Source: Actinomycetota bacterium (GTDB lineage Bacteria > Actinomycetota > Thermoleophilia > Solirubrobacterales > Solirubrobacteraceae). From it: DNA of 64,000 bases. The position numbers and the translations under genes were made by a program. The DNA is taken from positions 124,001 to 188,000 of the forward strand of contig WLOQ01000002.1 in assembly GCA_009699245.1 (NCBI GenBank), given 5' to 3'. A model generated the notes under the pieces. That model was given only the letters and a program-made list of their open reading frames with translations. It was not told the origin of the DNA and searched no databases. Positions 24,530 to 33,522 of this stretch are shown one piece after another (the first letter of the stretch is position 1; each line of letters begins with the position of its first letter).

Positions 24530-25933
24530 ATGCGCTGCCGAAAATTGCCGGTCACGTTGGCCTGTATCGCCGCCACGTGGGCCGTCGCTCCGGGAGTCGC
24601 AGCTGCCGAGCCGACCGTCACCGTCCCTGTCGGACGCGCACCGCAGACCCCGGCGCGCTTCAACAAGGTCTTCGTCACGCAGTTCGGTGCCAGCTCGGCG
24701 CGCAAGGTGCTCGTCCTCGTCCCCGGAACCAATGGCGGCGCCGGCAACTTCACGCTCGTGGCCCGCGCGATCGTGCAGCGCCTCCCTGACTGGCAGGTCT
24801 GGGCGTTCGACCGCCGCGAACAGGCCCTCGAGGACACGTCGCGCATGGAGCTCGCGCACGCCGGGACGATCTCACCGCAGGCAGCCCTCGACTACTACCT
24901 CGGCTGGTTCCTGAACCCCACGATCACGCCCCACTTCACGCCGCTCAAGGCCTCGAACTACACCTTCATGCGCAACTGGGGCATGCGCGTCAACCTCGAG
25001 GACATCCGGCGCGTCGTGCTGCGCGCGCGCCAGGGTGGACGGACCGTCGTCCTCGGCGGGCACTCGCTCGGCGCCTCGCTCGCCGCCGCCTACGCCGCCT
25101 GGAGCTTCGATGGGCACCCGGGGTACCGCGACATCGACGGCATCGTCGCGATCGACGGCGGGCTGCTCGGCACGTTCGGGGGCGCGCCGAGTGCCGCACA
25201 GGCGCGCAAGGACCTCGCGGGCCTACGGCCATCGGCTGCGAACCCGGATGGGCCATGGCTCAACCTCCTCGGCCTCAAGGGATTCTCCTGGACGACGGGC
25301 CCGTTCGCGGAGATCGCCGGCCTTGCGGCCCTCAAGGACCCGGATGCTCCGTCGATCCTCACCTCGTTCGCGCTGCTGCCGCCGGCTCTGCGACCGGCTT
25401 ACCCGGTGACGAACGAGGGCGCCCTCGGGTACGCCTTCGATGCGAGCACCTCGCCCGAAGCGCTCACGCTCATCCAGGTGCGCGCGGGCGAGCAGGCACC
25501 TGGGCCGGGGGCGCGCGGCTGGCAGAGCGGCGAGGTGACACCGATCGGCAACCTGGCGGCCGCCTTTGCGCAGGGGCGCGTCAACGGCGTCGACTGGTAC
25601 TACCCCGCGCGCCTCAACATCGACTTGCGGGCCGCGAATGCGATGCGCGCGACGCCCGCGACGCGCGTCCTCGGGCTGCGCTTCCCCTATCTGCGTCAGG
25701 TCAACGTCCCGTACTACGCCTTCCAGACCTCGCTCACCGCCGACCGCGATGGCGTGGTGCGGGGCGCGCAAGCGTATGCGCGCCGTTCGCGGATCTCCCG
25801 CAGGAAGCTCGTGACGGTCGATGCCGGAACGACGACGAGCCACCTCGATCCGCTGACCGCCGCGCCGCAGACGAGCCGCTTCCTGCAGACCGTCATCCCC
25901 TTCCTGCGCGACACCGTGCGCCCCCGTGGGTGA
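24530..25933 (+). CDS. Secreted alpha/beta-hydrolase
   Basis: 467 residues with a Sec signal peptide ending near VAAAEP. The hydrolase core begins KVLVLVPGTNGGAGNF, and the nucleophile elbow is GGHSLGAS with serine as nucleophile. GIVAIDGGLLG follows; a C-terminal VDAGTTTSHLDPL may hold the catalytic histidine. It has a long region between core and C-terminus and is larger than a simple lipase. Substrate unknown; extracytoplasmic esterase or lipase likely. Probable leaderless transcript. Confidence 0.8.
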   Translation: MRCRKLPVTLACIAATWAVAPGVAAAEPTVTVPVGRAPQTPARFNKVFVTQFGASSARKVLVLVPGTNGGAGNFTLVARAIVQRLPDWQVWAFDRREQALEDTSRMELAHAGTISPQAALDYYLGWFLNPTITPHFTPLKASNYTFMRNWGMRVNLEDIRRVVLRARQGGRTVVLGGHSLGASLAAAYAAWSFDGHPGYRDIDGIVAIDGGLLGTFGGAPSAAQARKDLAGLRPSAANPDGPWLNLLGLKGFSWTTGPFAEIAGLAALKDPDAPSILTSFALLPPALRPAYPVTNEGALGYAFDASTSPEALTLIQVRAGEQAPGPGARGWQSGEVTPIGNLAAAFAQGRVNGVDWYYPARLNIDLRAANAMRATPATRVLGLRFPYLRQVNVPYYAFQTSLTADRDGVVRGAQAYARRSRISRRKLVTVDAGTTTSHLDPLTAAPQTSRFLQTVIPFLRDTVRPRG

Positions 25934-25979
25934 GGCGCATCCCACCTGGACCGCCCGGTCTTATACGATGCGCAGCGAG

Positions 25980-26279
25980 ATGAAGCGCCTGATCGCCGTC
26001 CTCCCCGCGACCCTCCTGATGTTCCTGCTGCTTGCGCCGCTGGCGTTCGCCGCGACGGACTACAGCGAGGACGCGAAGGAGGTCGTCAGCGGTGAGGGCT
26101 CATACGGCCTCGCCAACGACAAGGTCGTGACGAACGCGTGGTTCATCGCGCTGCTCGTCGTCCCGCTCTTCATCCTCGCGATGAGCCTCCTGCAGTGGCG
26201 CCTGGAAAAGCGCAAGGATGCCCGCAAGGCCGCTGCGAAGAAGCTCTCTCGCGGCGAGCACTGGCAGTCCGGCTGGTAG
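25980..26279 (+). CDS. Small secreted/membrane protein of unknown function
   Basis: 99 residues from ATG 25980, giving a clean signal peptide (MKRLIAVLPATLLMFLLL, cleavage near AFA-A). A second hydrophobic helix at about 52-72 is followed by a strongly basic C-terminus (EKRKDARKAAAKK), so the mature protein is probably single-pass. ATG 25968 is an alternative. TACGAT at 25964-25969 may be the -10 with a very short leader. No known family. Confidence 0.65.
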   Translation: MKRLIAVLPATLLMFLLLAPLAFAATDYSEDAKEVVSGEGSYGLANDKVVTNAWFIALLVVPLFILAMSLLQWRLEKRKDARKAAAKKLSRGEHWQSGW

Positions 26280-26349
26280 CACCGCCTGCTGCGGGTAGGC
26301 TTCGCAGCGACGTCGGTCCCTGTGCCGACGCGGATGTTGGGAGGACGTG

Positions 26350-28338
26350 ATGGCGACATACCTCGTCACCGGCGCGACGGGCTTCATCGGGCGACACCTC
26401 GTCGAGCGACTGCTCGCGCGTGACGCGGAGGTCCATGTCCTCGTCCGCGAGGGCTCACGCGCGCGCCTTGACCACCTGATCGACCGCTGGAACGCCCGCG
26501 GCCGCGTCCACGCCGTCAGCGGCGACCTGCGCTCCCCACTCCTCGGTGTCGACCCCGCATGGGTGATGACCCACCGCGGCAGCATCGACCACGTCTTCCA
26601 TCTCGCGGCGCTCTACGACATGACCGCTCCGGCGCACGAGAATGAGGCGCTGAACGTCGGCGGGACGGCCGAGGTCGTGCGCCTCGCCGCCGAGCTCGAC
26701 GCCGGCGTCCTCCACCACATCTCGTCGGTCGCCGTCGCCGGGTCGTACCCCGGCCGGTTCACCGAGGAGATGTTCGACGAGGGGCAGGTCCTGCCGTCGC
26801 CCTACCACCGCACGAAGTTCGAGGCCGAGCGCATCGTGCGCGAGCAGTCGCAGGTGCCGTGGCGCGTCTACCGGCCCGCCGTCGTCGTCGGCGATTCGCG
26901 CACCGGCGAGATGGACAAGATCGACGGCCCGTACTACGTCTTCCAGGCGCTGCTGCGCGCGCGCGACCTGCTGCCGCAGTGGCTGCCGCTGATTGGTCCT
27001 GAGCTGGGCCGCACGAACCTCGTCCCGGTCGACTTCGTCGTGGACGCCATCGATGCGATCGCCCACCAGCCCGGCCTCGACGGCCGCGCCTTCCATCTCG
27101 TCGACCCTGAAATGACCTCCTCGACCGAGGTGCTCAACACCTTCGCGAAGGCGGCCCACGCGCCGCAGATGGCTCTGCGGATCGACCCCGCGCCGCTTGA
27201 CGCCCTGCCGTCCTCGCTCAGCTCGGCACTCATGGGGCTGCCGGGTGTGCGCGACGTGCGCCGCGCGGTGCTCGGCCGCTACGGCATCCCCGACGAGGTC
27301 GTCGGCCACCTCGGGTTCACCTGCTCGTTCGACGCGCGCGAGATGCAGGAGGCGCTCGCGGGGACCAGCATCGCCGTGCCGCCGCTCCCGACCTACGCCG
27401 GCCTGCTCTGGGACTACTGGGAGCGCCACCTGAACCCGGGGCTCTTCGACGATCACGGGCTCGCCGAGGCGGTCGGCGGACGCACCGTCCTCATCACCGG
27501 CGCGTCGAGCGGCATCGGGCGCGCTGCGGCGCTGCGGGTCGCGCGCGCCGGCGGCGTCCCGCTGCTCGTCGCTCGGCGCGAGGAGCAGCTGCTCGAGGCG
27601 GTCGCCGAGATCGAGGACGCCGGGGGCCGCGCCTACGCGTACCCGTGCGACCTGTCAGACGTCGAGGCGATCGATGCGCTCGTCGAGCGCGTGCTCGCCG
27701 AGCACGTTGCGGTCGATGTGATCGTGAACAACGCCGGACGCTCGATCCGTCGCTCGATCACGCTGAGTCTCGACCGCTTCCACGACTTCGAGCGCACGAT
27801 GCAGCTGAACTACTTCGGCGCGATCCGGCTCGTGATGGGCTTCCTCCCGCACATGCGCGAACGGCGCTCAGGCCACATCGTGAACGTCAGCTCGATCGGC
27901 GTGCAGACGAACCCGCCGCGGTTCAGCGCCTATGTCGCGTCCAAGGCCGCGCTCGACGCGTGGACGCGCGTTGTGAGCTCCGAGCTCCTCGGTGACAACG
28001 TCTCCTTCACGACGATCCATATGCCGCTGGTGCGCACGCCGATGATTGCGCCGACGGAGATGTACGACTCATTCCCATCGATCTCCGCCGAGCAGGCCGG
28101 AGAGATGATCTGCGACGCGATCCGCCGCCGCCCCAAGGCGATCAACACGACGCTCGGGACGATCGGCGAGGTGCTCTACGCCGTGGCCCCGAAGGCCGTC
28201 GACCAGATTCTCCATGCCGCGTACCGCGTCTTCCCCGACTCCGCGGCTGCCAAGGGCTCCCCGCAGCCGATGGAGGCCGAGCGCCCCTCGGTGGAGCAGC
28301 GTGCGATGGCGAATCTCATGCGCGGCGTCCACTGGTGA
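26350..28338 (+). CDS. AcrA1-like two-domain SDR (acyl-reductase-like + classical SDR)
   Basis: 663 residues. The N-terminal half is an extended SDR similar to fatty acyl-CoA reductase NAD-binding domains: VTGATGFIGRHL, FHLAALYD, ISSVAVAG and catalytic YHRTK. The C-terminal half from about 378 is a classical SDR: TGASSGIGRAAAL, NNAGRSIR, NVSSIG and catalytic YVASK. Mycobacterial AcrA1 (Rv3391) has the same size and order and is implicated in reduction of long acyl chains; by analogy this may reduce acyl thioesters to alcohols. Start ATG 26350 follows GGGAGG closely. Confidence 0.85.
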   Translation: MATYLVTGATGFIGRHLVERLLARDAEVHVLVREGSRARLDHLIDRWNARGRVHAVSGDLRSPLLGVDPAWVMTHRGSIDHVFHLAALYDMTAPAHENEALNVGGTAEVVRLAAELDAGVLHHISSVAVAGSYPGRFTEEMFDEGQVLPSPYHRTKFEAERIVREQSQVPWRVYRPAVVVGDSRTGEMDKIDGPYYVFQALLRARDLLPQWLPLIGPELGRTNLVPVDFVVDAIDAIAHQPGLDGRAFHLVDPEMTSSTEVLNTFAKAAHAPQMALRIDPAPLDALPSSLSSALMGLPGVRDVRRAVLGRYGIPDEVVGHLGFTCSFDAREMQEALAGTSIAVPPLPTYAGLLWDYWERHLNPGLFDDHGLAEAVGGRTVLITGASSGIGRAAALRVARAGGVPLLVARREEQLLEAVAEIEDAGGRAYAYPCDLSDVEAIDALVERVLAEHVAVDVIVNNAGRSIRRSITLSLDRFHDFERTMQLNYFGAIRLVMGFLPHMRERRSGHIVNVSSIGVQTNPPRFSAYVASKAALDAWTRVVSSELLGDNVSFTTIHMPLVRTPMIAPTEMYDSFPSISAEQAGEMICDAIRRRPKAINTTLGTIGEVLYAVAPKAVDQILHAAYRVFPDSAAAKGSPQPMEAERPSVEQRAMANLMRGVHW

Positions 28339-28360
28339 GGACGCGCGGCGGCAGCCCGAC

Positions 28361-29272
28361 TCACCCGTAGCCGCCGGAGGGCCCGCTGCCGTCGCGCACC
28401 ATGCGCAGCACGGTGCCGGGCGTCGTGGCGGCGTCGACCCGGATGCGCGGAAGACTGAGGCGGTCGTCCGTCGGCCCGGCGATCCCCGGCTCGACCGTGG
28501 TCGCATCGTCGTACCCGGCGTCCCGCACCGCGGCGCGCACCGTCGCGTCGTTGCGGCCCGCGGGGTAACAGAAGCTCTCCACCGGGACGCCGAAGCGGCG
28601 GCGCAGCAGCGCACGCGATCCGGCGACTTCGCGCCGCAGCCCCGCGGTGTCGAGCGTCGTGAGATCCGGGTGCGTGAGCGAGTGCGCCCCGAGCTCCCAG
28701 CCCGCGTCGATCATGCCGCGCACCTGGCGCACGGTGAGCCCGCCCGTCCCGAGATTCTTCCCCTCGAGATAGAGGACGCCGGGCCAGCCGAGGCGACGCA
28801 GCACCGGCTTGGCGTGCGTGTACTGGCTGAGGTAGCCGTCGTCGAAGCTCACGACGACGGGCTTCGCCGGGAGGCCCGGACCGCCGGTCCACGCAGCCCG
28901 CACCTGCGCGAGCGTCACCCCGCGATACCCCGCCTTCGCGAGCAGCCGCATCGTGGCCGCGAAGCGCTCCTTTGACGTCCACAGCTCGGGGTACGCCGTC
29001 CCGGGCGGCGGCGCCGTGATCACGTGGTACATGAGGATCGGCACCCGCCCGCGGTAGCTCCCGCGCGCCGCAGCGGGCGCCGCAGGCGGGCGCTCGAGCG
29101 CCGTGCGGCTCGACGGCTCGGCGGGCCTCGCTGCGGCGGCCTCGGCCGGGACCGCCGGTGACGCGCGGCCACCCGCGCGGGCGAGGACCACGGCGACGAC
29201 GAGCGCGGCGAGCAGCACGACGACGCCGAGCGCGGTCAGCCGGCGTCGTCGATGGACACTGCTCGGCGTCAC
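28361..29272 (-). CDS. Membrane-anchored polysaccharide deacetylase
   Basis: 303 residues. An N-terminal membrane helix (about 13-30) and a Pro/Ala linker precede a NodB domain with VPILMYHVI, VVSFDDGYLSQY (metal-binding aspartates), the zinc motif AHSLTHPDL and SFCYPAGRND. Removes acetyl or other groups from a wall or surface polysaccharide outside the cell. It overlaps the ppk stop by four bases, so it belongs to the CHAD-ppk operon, an unexpected partner for polyphosphate synthesis. Confidence 0.88.
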   Translation of the reverse strand: MTPSSVHRRRRLTALGVVVLLAALVVAVVLARAGGRASPAVPAEAAAARPAEPSSRTALERPPAAPAAARGSYRGRVPILMYHVITAPPPGTAYPELWTSKERFAATMRLLAKAGYRGVTLAQVRAAWTGGPGLPAKPVVVSFDDGYLSQYTHAKPVLRRLGWPGVLYLEGKNLGTGGLTVRQVRGMIDAGWELGAHSLTHPDLTTLDTAGLRREVAGSRALLRRRFGVPVESFCYPAGRNDATVRAAVRDAGYDDATTVEPGIAGPTDDRLSLPRIRVDAATTPGTVLRMVRDGSGPSGGYG

Positions 29273-31443
29273 GACGCGGAGGGCTGCGCCTGCGCTTCGG
29301 CCTCGAGGCGGGCCAGGGCGATCAGCTCGTGCTGGACGTTGCGCGGCTCCTCACCGGGTGCCGGCTCGTTGCGCAGCCAGGTCCCGTCGCGCTGCAGGTC
29401 CCACGAGCTGGTGTTGTCGGCGAGGCAGCGGTGGAGGGTGTCGACGAGCCGCTCGCGGCAGGCCGGATCGCTCACCGGCGTGATCAGCTCGACGCGGTTG
29501 TCGAGGTTGCGCGGCATGAGGTCGGCGGACCCGATCAGCACGTCGACGTCGTCGCCATATTCGAACTCGTAGATGCGCGAATGCTCAAGGAACCGGCCGA
29601 CGATCGAGCAGACGCGGATGTTCTCCGAGAGGCCCGGGATCCCCGGGACGAGGCAGCAGATGCCGCGCACGTTGAGATCGACCGGGACGCCGGCCGCGGA
29701 GGCGCGATAGAGCGCCTCGATCACGCGCGGGTGGACGAGGGCGTTCATCTTGAGCTTGATGTGCGCGTGCTTGCCGGCCTCCCGGGCGGCGATCGTCCGC
29801 TCGATCCGCTCGATCAGGCCGTCGAGCATGAACGTCGGCGCGACGAGCACCTCGCGGTAGCCCTCCGGCCGCCCGTACCCCGTGAGGAAGTTGAACATGT
29901 CGGCGACGTCGGCCCCGAGGCGCTCGTCGCAGGTGAACAGCCCGAAGTCGGTGTAGAGGCGCGCCGTCGTCGAGTGGTAATTGCCCGTCCCGATGTGGAC
30001 GTAGCGGCGCACACCGTCGCCCTCGCGGCGCACCACCAGCAGGCACTTCGCGTGGGTCTTCATCGACGGCAGGCCGTAGACGACGTGGACGCCGGCCTCT
30101 TCGAGCTTGCGCGCCCACGTGATGTTGGCCTGCTCGTCGAAGCGCGCCTTGAGCTCGACGAGGCAGACGGCCTGCTTGCCCTGCTCGGTCGCCCGGATGA
30201 GCGCCGGCACGAGCGGCGAGTCATCGCTCGTGCGGTACACCGTCTGCTTGACGGCGAGGACGTCGGGGTCCTCGACGGCCTGGGCGATGAAGCGCTCGAC
30301 CGACGTCCCGAACGATTCGTACGGGTGGTGGACGAGGATGTCGCCCGCGCGGATCGCGGCGAAGATGTCGCTCTCGCCCTCCGCCGATGGGGCGGCGAGC
30401 TGCGGTGCGGTGACCGGGTGGAACGGCTCGTCGCGCAGGTCGGCGTGCCCGGGGAGGCGCACGATCTGCCAGAGATCGTTGAGGTCGAGCAGTCCGGGCA
30501 CGCGGTAGACCTGCCGGTCCTCGACCCGCAGCGCGCTCACGAGCTCCGCGCGGATCTGCGGACTCAGATCGTCCTGGATCTCCAGGCGCACGACCTCGCC
30601 GAACGGCCGACGGCGCAGCTCGGCCTGGACCGCCTCCAGGAGATCGTCGGCCTCGTCGGACACGTCGAAGTCAGCGTCGCGCGTGACGCGGAAGAGCCCG
30701 TGGTCGATGATCTCCATCCCGGGGAAGAGATCGCCGAGGTTCTCGGCGATGAGGTCCTCGAGCAGGACGAAGGTCGTCTCGCCGTCGACGACCGGCACAA
30801 AGCGCGGGAGCATCTCCTTCGGGACCTTCACGCGTGCGAAGACGGTCACATCGGTCTGCGGGTCGCGGACGAGCACCGCGAGACTCAGCGCGAGATTCGA
30901 GATGTATGGGAAGGGCCGCCCGAGGCCGACCGCGAGCGGCGTGAGGACCGGCAACACCTGCCGGCGGAAGCGCTCGCGCAGCTGCGGGAGATGCTCCGCG
31001 GGGACGTCGTCGAGGCGGACGAGCCGGATGCCGCGCTCGGCGAGCACCGTGCGCAGCTCGCCCCCGACGAGGTGGGCTTGGCGCTCGATCTGCGGCTGGA
31101 TGCACGCACGCAGCAGGTCGATCGTCTCATCCGGGTTGAGTCCGCCGCGGCGTTTCTCGATGATCCCGGCCTCGACCTGGTCGTGCAGGCCGGCGACACG
31201 GATCATGAAGAACTCGTCGAGGTTCGACGTGAAGATGGCCGCGAACTTCAACCGCTCGAGCGGCGGGTGCGCCGCGTCCTCGGCGAGCTGCAGCACGCGA
31301 TCGTTGAAGTCGACCCACGAGACCTCGCGGTTGAACGCGAGCTCCGCGTCGGCGAGGTCGAGCGACTCGCGCGGGGCGGGGAAGGGGTCGTCCGCGGTCG
31401 GCGTGAACCGCTCATCGAGGTCGGTCATGGGCGGCTCGTTCAT
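29269..31443 (-). CDS. ppk: Polyphosphate kinase 1
   Basis: 724 residues, normal for PPK1. Reversibly makes polyphosphate from ATP at the membrane or cytoplasm. The N-terminal region has FNREVSWVDFNDRVLQLA and TSNLDEFFMIRVAGL. The autophosphorylation histidine is in YVHIGTGNYHSTTARLYTD and the second essential histidine in FLEHSRIYEF; IGSADLMPRNLDNRVE closes the phospholipase-D-like core. ATG 31443 overlaps the preceding CHAD gene by four bases. The CHAD genes, PPK and a candidate PHO box upstream suggest polyphosphate formation under the phosphate response. Confidence 0.95.
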   Translation of the reverse strand: MNEPPMTDLDERFTPTADDPFPAPRESLDLADAELAFNREVSWVDFNDRVLQLAEDAAHPPLERLKFAAIFTSNLDEFFMIRVAGLHDQVEAGIIEKRRGGLNPDETIDLLRACIQPQIERQAHLVGGELRTVLAERGIRLVRLDDVPAEHLPQLRERFRRQVLPVLTPLAVGLGRPFPYISNLALSLAVLVRDPQTDVTVFARVKVPKEMLPRFVPVVDGETTFVLLEDLIAENLGDLFPGMEIIDHGLFRVTRDADFDVSDEADDLLEAVQAELRRRPFGEVVRLEIQDDLSPQIRAELVSALRVEDRQVYRVPGLLDLNDLWQIVRLPGHADLRDEPFHPVTAPQLAAPSAEGESDIFAAIRAGDILVHHPYESFGTSVERFIAQAVEDPDVLAVKQTVYRTSDDSPLVPALIRATEQGKQAVCLVELKARFDEQANITWARKLEEAGVHVVYGLPSMKTHAKCLLVVRREGDGVRRYVHIGTGNYHSTTARLYTDFGLFTCDERLGADVADMFNFLTGYGRPEGYREVLVAPTFMLDGLIERIERTIAAREAGKHAHIKLKMNALVHPRVIEALYRASAAGVPVDLNVRGICCLVPGIPGLSENIRVCSIVGRFLEHSRIYEFEYGDDVDVLIGSADLMPRNLDNRVELITPVSDPACRERLVDTLHRCLADNTSSWDLQRDGTWLRNEPAPGEEPRNVQHELIALARLEAEAQAQPSAS

Positions 31444-32030
31444 GTGGCGGGCTCCGTCGTGGCGAGGTCGGATGGGGCATCGGGGCGCTCGCCGACCGCG
31501 TATTCAAGCCGCGCACGCAGGCCCTCGCGCTCGACGTCGCGCCAGAACGCCCCGAAGCGCTCGACGAGCAGCGCGCGGCGAGCGCGCAGGTAGCTCTCGA
31601 GCGCGAGCAGGCCGCGCCAGTCGTCGGCGTGCGGCAGATCGGCCGCGAGCGCCGGATCAAGGTCGGATGCCGCGCCGGCACGCCGCAGCAGCTCGCGCGT
31701 GTCGGCGTCGCGCAGCTCCGCCACCAGCGCCTCGACGCGCGGCAGCTGGACGTCGCAGTCGTGGATCTCACCGAGCAGATCCTGGAGGTCGCGCATGCGC
31801 CGGGCGGCCGTGTGCGCATACGGCCCGAAGCACGCGTCGGCGGTGACCTCGAGGACGTAGCGCAGGCGCTTGGCGGCGATCCGCAGGTCGTGCAGCTCCG
31901 TGACCGCATCCGGCTCGAGGGCGGCCGGGAAGAAGGCGTAGACCTCGTCGAGGCGCACGCGGACGATGCGCTGCGCGTTGTCGGCGAGGGTTCCATCGGG
32001 GTCGAGACCCTTGACCTTGCGTGCGCGCAC
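31440..32030 (-). CDS. CHAD-domain protein, C-terminal half type
   Basis: 196 residues from GTG 32030, one base after the stop of the previous gene. Contains the second-half CHAD signature: TELHDLRIAAKRLRYVLEV (histidine and basic residues that face polyphosphate) and LQDLLGEIHDCDVQLP. CHAD domains bind inorganic polyphosphate through a basic groove between two similar helical bundles. This chain appears to supply only the second bundle, with the first in the adjacent gene. Four-base overlap into ppk. Confidence 0.85.
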   Translation of the reverse strand: MRARKVKGLDPDGTLADNAQRIVRVRLDEVYAFFPAALEPDAVTELHDLRIAAKRLRYVLEVTADACFGPYAHTAARRMRDLQDLLGEIHDCDVQLPRVEALVAELRDADTRELLRRAGAASDLDPALAADLPHADDWRGLLALESYLRARRALLVERFGAFWRDVEREGLRARLEYAVGERPDAPSDLATTEPAT

Positions 32031-32031
32031 G

Positions 32032-32535
32032 TCAGTCCGGCCCCTCGGGCCTCGGGCGCTGCCCGCCCACATGCTCGACGAGCGCCTCGAGACGTCCGCG
32101 CAGATCGTCCGCGTCTGCCCGCCCGAGGGCCGCCGCAAGCCTCGCGTTGCCGGCGAGCTGCGCACTGCGGGTGCGCTCGGCGAAGCGCTCGATCCCGGCG
32201 CGCTCGCGCGGACCGACGGCGGCGGCGAAGCGCTCGAGCGCCAGCAGCTCGACATCCGGGTCGCGGCGCGCCCCGAGCGCGTCCGCGAGCTCCTTCACGT
32301 CGGCGAGCGCCGGGCGCAGCAGCGATCCGGGAAAGCACGGCGCATAGACCTCGAGCACCGCCCGCAGACGGCGGGTCGCGACACGCATGGCGTGGACGCG
32401 CTCGATGTCCGAGGTGTCCAGGACGCCCGCCCGATGGTCGAAGAGCTCCTGGGTGCGGACGGCCACGGTCTCTGCCGCAGCCTCGGCATACCTCATGTCC
32501 CCGCGCAGGCCGGGTATGTCCCTCGCCTTCGCCAT
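32032..32535 (-). CDS. CHAD-domain protein, N-terminal half type
   Basis: 167 residues from ATG 32535. HAMRVATRRLRAVLEVY and ELADALGARRDPDVELL are the first-bundle signature of CHAD domains. A complete CHAD domain has nearly twice this length, and the second half is encoded by the next gene. First gene of the operon CHAD-CHAD-ppk-deacetylase, with a candidate PHO box 35-52 bases upstream. Either two chains assemble into one domain or an ancestral gene was broken; the clean stop and re-start favour the former. Confidence 0.82.
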   Translation of the reverse strand: MAKARDIPGLRGDMRYAEAAAETVAVRTQELFDHRAGVLDTSDIERVHAMRVATRRLRAVLEVYAPCFPGSLLRPALADVKELADALGARRDPDVELLALERFAAAVGPRERAGIERFAERTRSAQLAGNARLAAALGRADADDLRGRLEALVEHVGGQRPRPEGPD

Positions 32536-32569
32536 CACGCGTGAGTATCGCGCATCCGTACACCCCGCT

Positions 32570-32587
32570 TGTGACGGTCCGGTGACA
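32570..32587 (-). promoter_or_regulatory. Candidate PHO box upstream of the CHAD-ppk operon
   Basis: TGTGACG (32570-32576) and GGTGACA (32581-32587) are 11 bases apart, separated by GTCC. On the operon strand they read TGTCACC and CGTCACA, two near matches to GTTCACC in the same spacing as the better boxes near the pst genes. Confidence 0.5.
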
Positions 32588-32616
32588 GGCGAGCGACGAT
32601 TCCGTGGCTGTCCGTC

Positions 32617-32622
32617 TACCCT
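32617..32622 (+). promoter_or_regulatory. Candidate -10 (TACCCT) of a leaderless ABC-transporter transcript
   Basis: TACCCT lies exactly six bases before GTG 32629, leaving no room for a ribosome binding site. The same geometry recurs elsewhere in the window. Confidence 0.5.
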
Positions 32623-32628
32623 CGCCCA

Positions 32629-33522
32629 GTGCCTTCCGGTGCTCCGGCAATCCTCGTCCGCGACCTGCGCAAACGCTACGGCGACCACGATGCGGTCTGC
32701 GGCCTCGACTTCGAGGTCGCCGTCGGGGAGGTCTTCGGCCTGCTCGGGCCGAACGGTGCGGGCAAGACGACGACCGTCGAGATCCTCGAGGGCTACCGGT
32801 CACGCGACGAGGGCATCGTCTCCGTCCTGGGCATGGACCCGGGCGAGCGCCCGCGCGCCCTGCGTGAGCGCGTCGGCATCGTGCTCCAGAGCTGCGGGAT
32901 CTATCGCCACGTCAAGGTGCGCGAGGCGGTCGCCTATTGGGCGGGCCTCTATCCGAACCCGCGTGCCGTCGACGAGGTGATCGACATCGTCGGCCTCGGC
33001 GAGAAGCGCGACGCGCTCGCCCGCACGCTCTCCGGCGGCCAGGCCCGCCGCCTCGACCTCGCGCTCGCGCTCGTCGGCGACCCGGAGCTCATCTTCCTCG
33101 ACGAGCCGACCACGGGGTTCGACCCGGCCGCGCGCCGCGCTGCGTGGGCGACCGTGCGCCGCCTGCAGGAGCTCGGCAAGACCGTGCTGCTCACGACGCA
33201 CTACCTCGACGAGGCGCAGGCGCTGTGCGACCGCGTGGCCATCGTCAAGGACGGGCGCATGCTCGCCGAAGGGCCGCCGGCGACGCTCGGCGCGGCCGCA
33301 TCGCGCTCACGCATCTCCTGGACGGACGAGGACGGCGCGACGCAGGAGCGCGAGGTCGAGGACCCGACCGCGCTCCTCCACCAGCTCACGAGCGGCGCGC
33401 TCGCGCGTGGTGCCACGCTGCGCGACCTGACGGTCAGCCGCCCGAGCCTCGAGGACGTCTACCTCGAGCTGACCGAGGACGCCGCGGACGACGTCGCGAG
33501 CACGATGGAGGCCACGCCGTGA
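32629..33522 (+). CDS. ABC-2 type exporter ATP-binding protein
   Basis: 297 residues. Walker A GPNGAGKTT, signature LSGGQARRLDLALAL, Walker B LIFLDEPTTGFDP and switch TTHYLDEAQ place it in the DrrA/CcmA-like group that powers ABC-2 exporters. The C-terminal portion (EREVEDPTALLHQL and RPSLEDVYLELTED) is typical of this group. GTG overlaps of stop and start couple it to the permease. Substrate unknown; drugs, lipids or polysaccharides are usual. Confidence 0.92.
   Translation: MPSGAPAILVRDLRKRYGDHDAVCGLDFEVAVGEVFGLLGPNGAGKTTTVEILEGYRSRDEGIVSVLGMDPGERPRALRERVGIVLQSCGIYRHVKVREAVAYWAGLYPNPRAVDEVIDIVGLGEKRDALARTLSGGQARRLDLALALVGDPELIFLDEPTTGFDPAARRAAWATVRRLQELGKTVLLTTHYLDEAQALCDRVAIVKDGRMLAEGPPATLGAAASRSRISWTDEDGATQEREVEDPTALLHQLTSGALARGATLRDLTVSRPSLEDVYLELTEDAADDVASTMEATP

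Noticed and set aside
26291-26340. Hairpin CGTCGG...CCGACG before the AcrA1-like gene
   Set aside because: Only a 6-bp stem with an 8-base loop directly before a strong Shine-Dalgarno; not distinguishable from chance.
29158-31593. Very long open frame on the plus strand opposite ppk (and similar ones opposite the ABC-F gene at 22589-24520, pstC2/pstS2 at 13756-15270, and MFS genes)
   Set aside because: In GC-rich DNA the frame antisense to a real gene stays open because of third-position G/C. The products are Arg/Glu/Asp-rich with no motifs, while the opposite strand carries clear family motifs.
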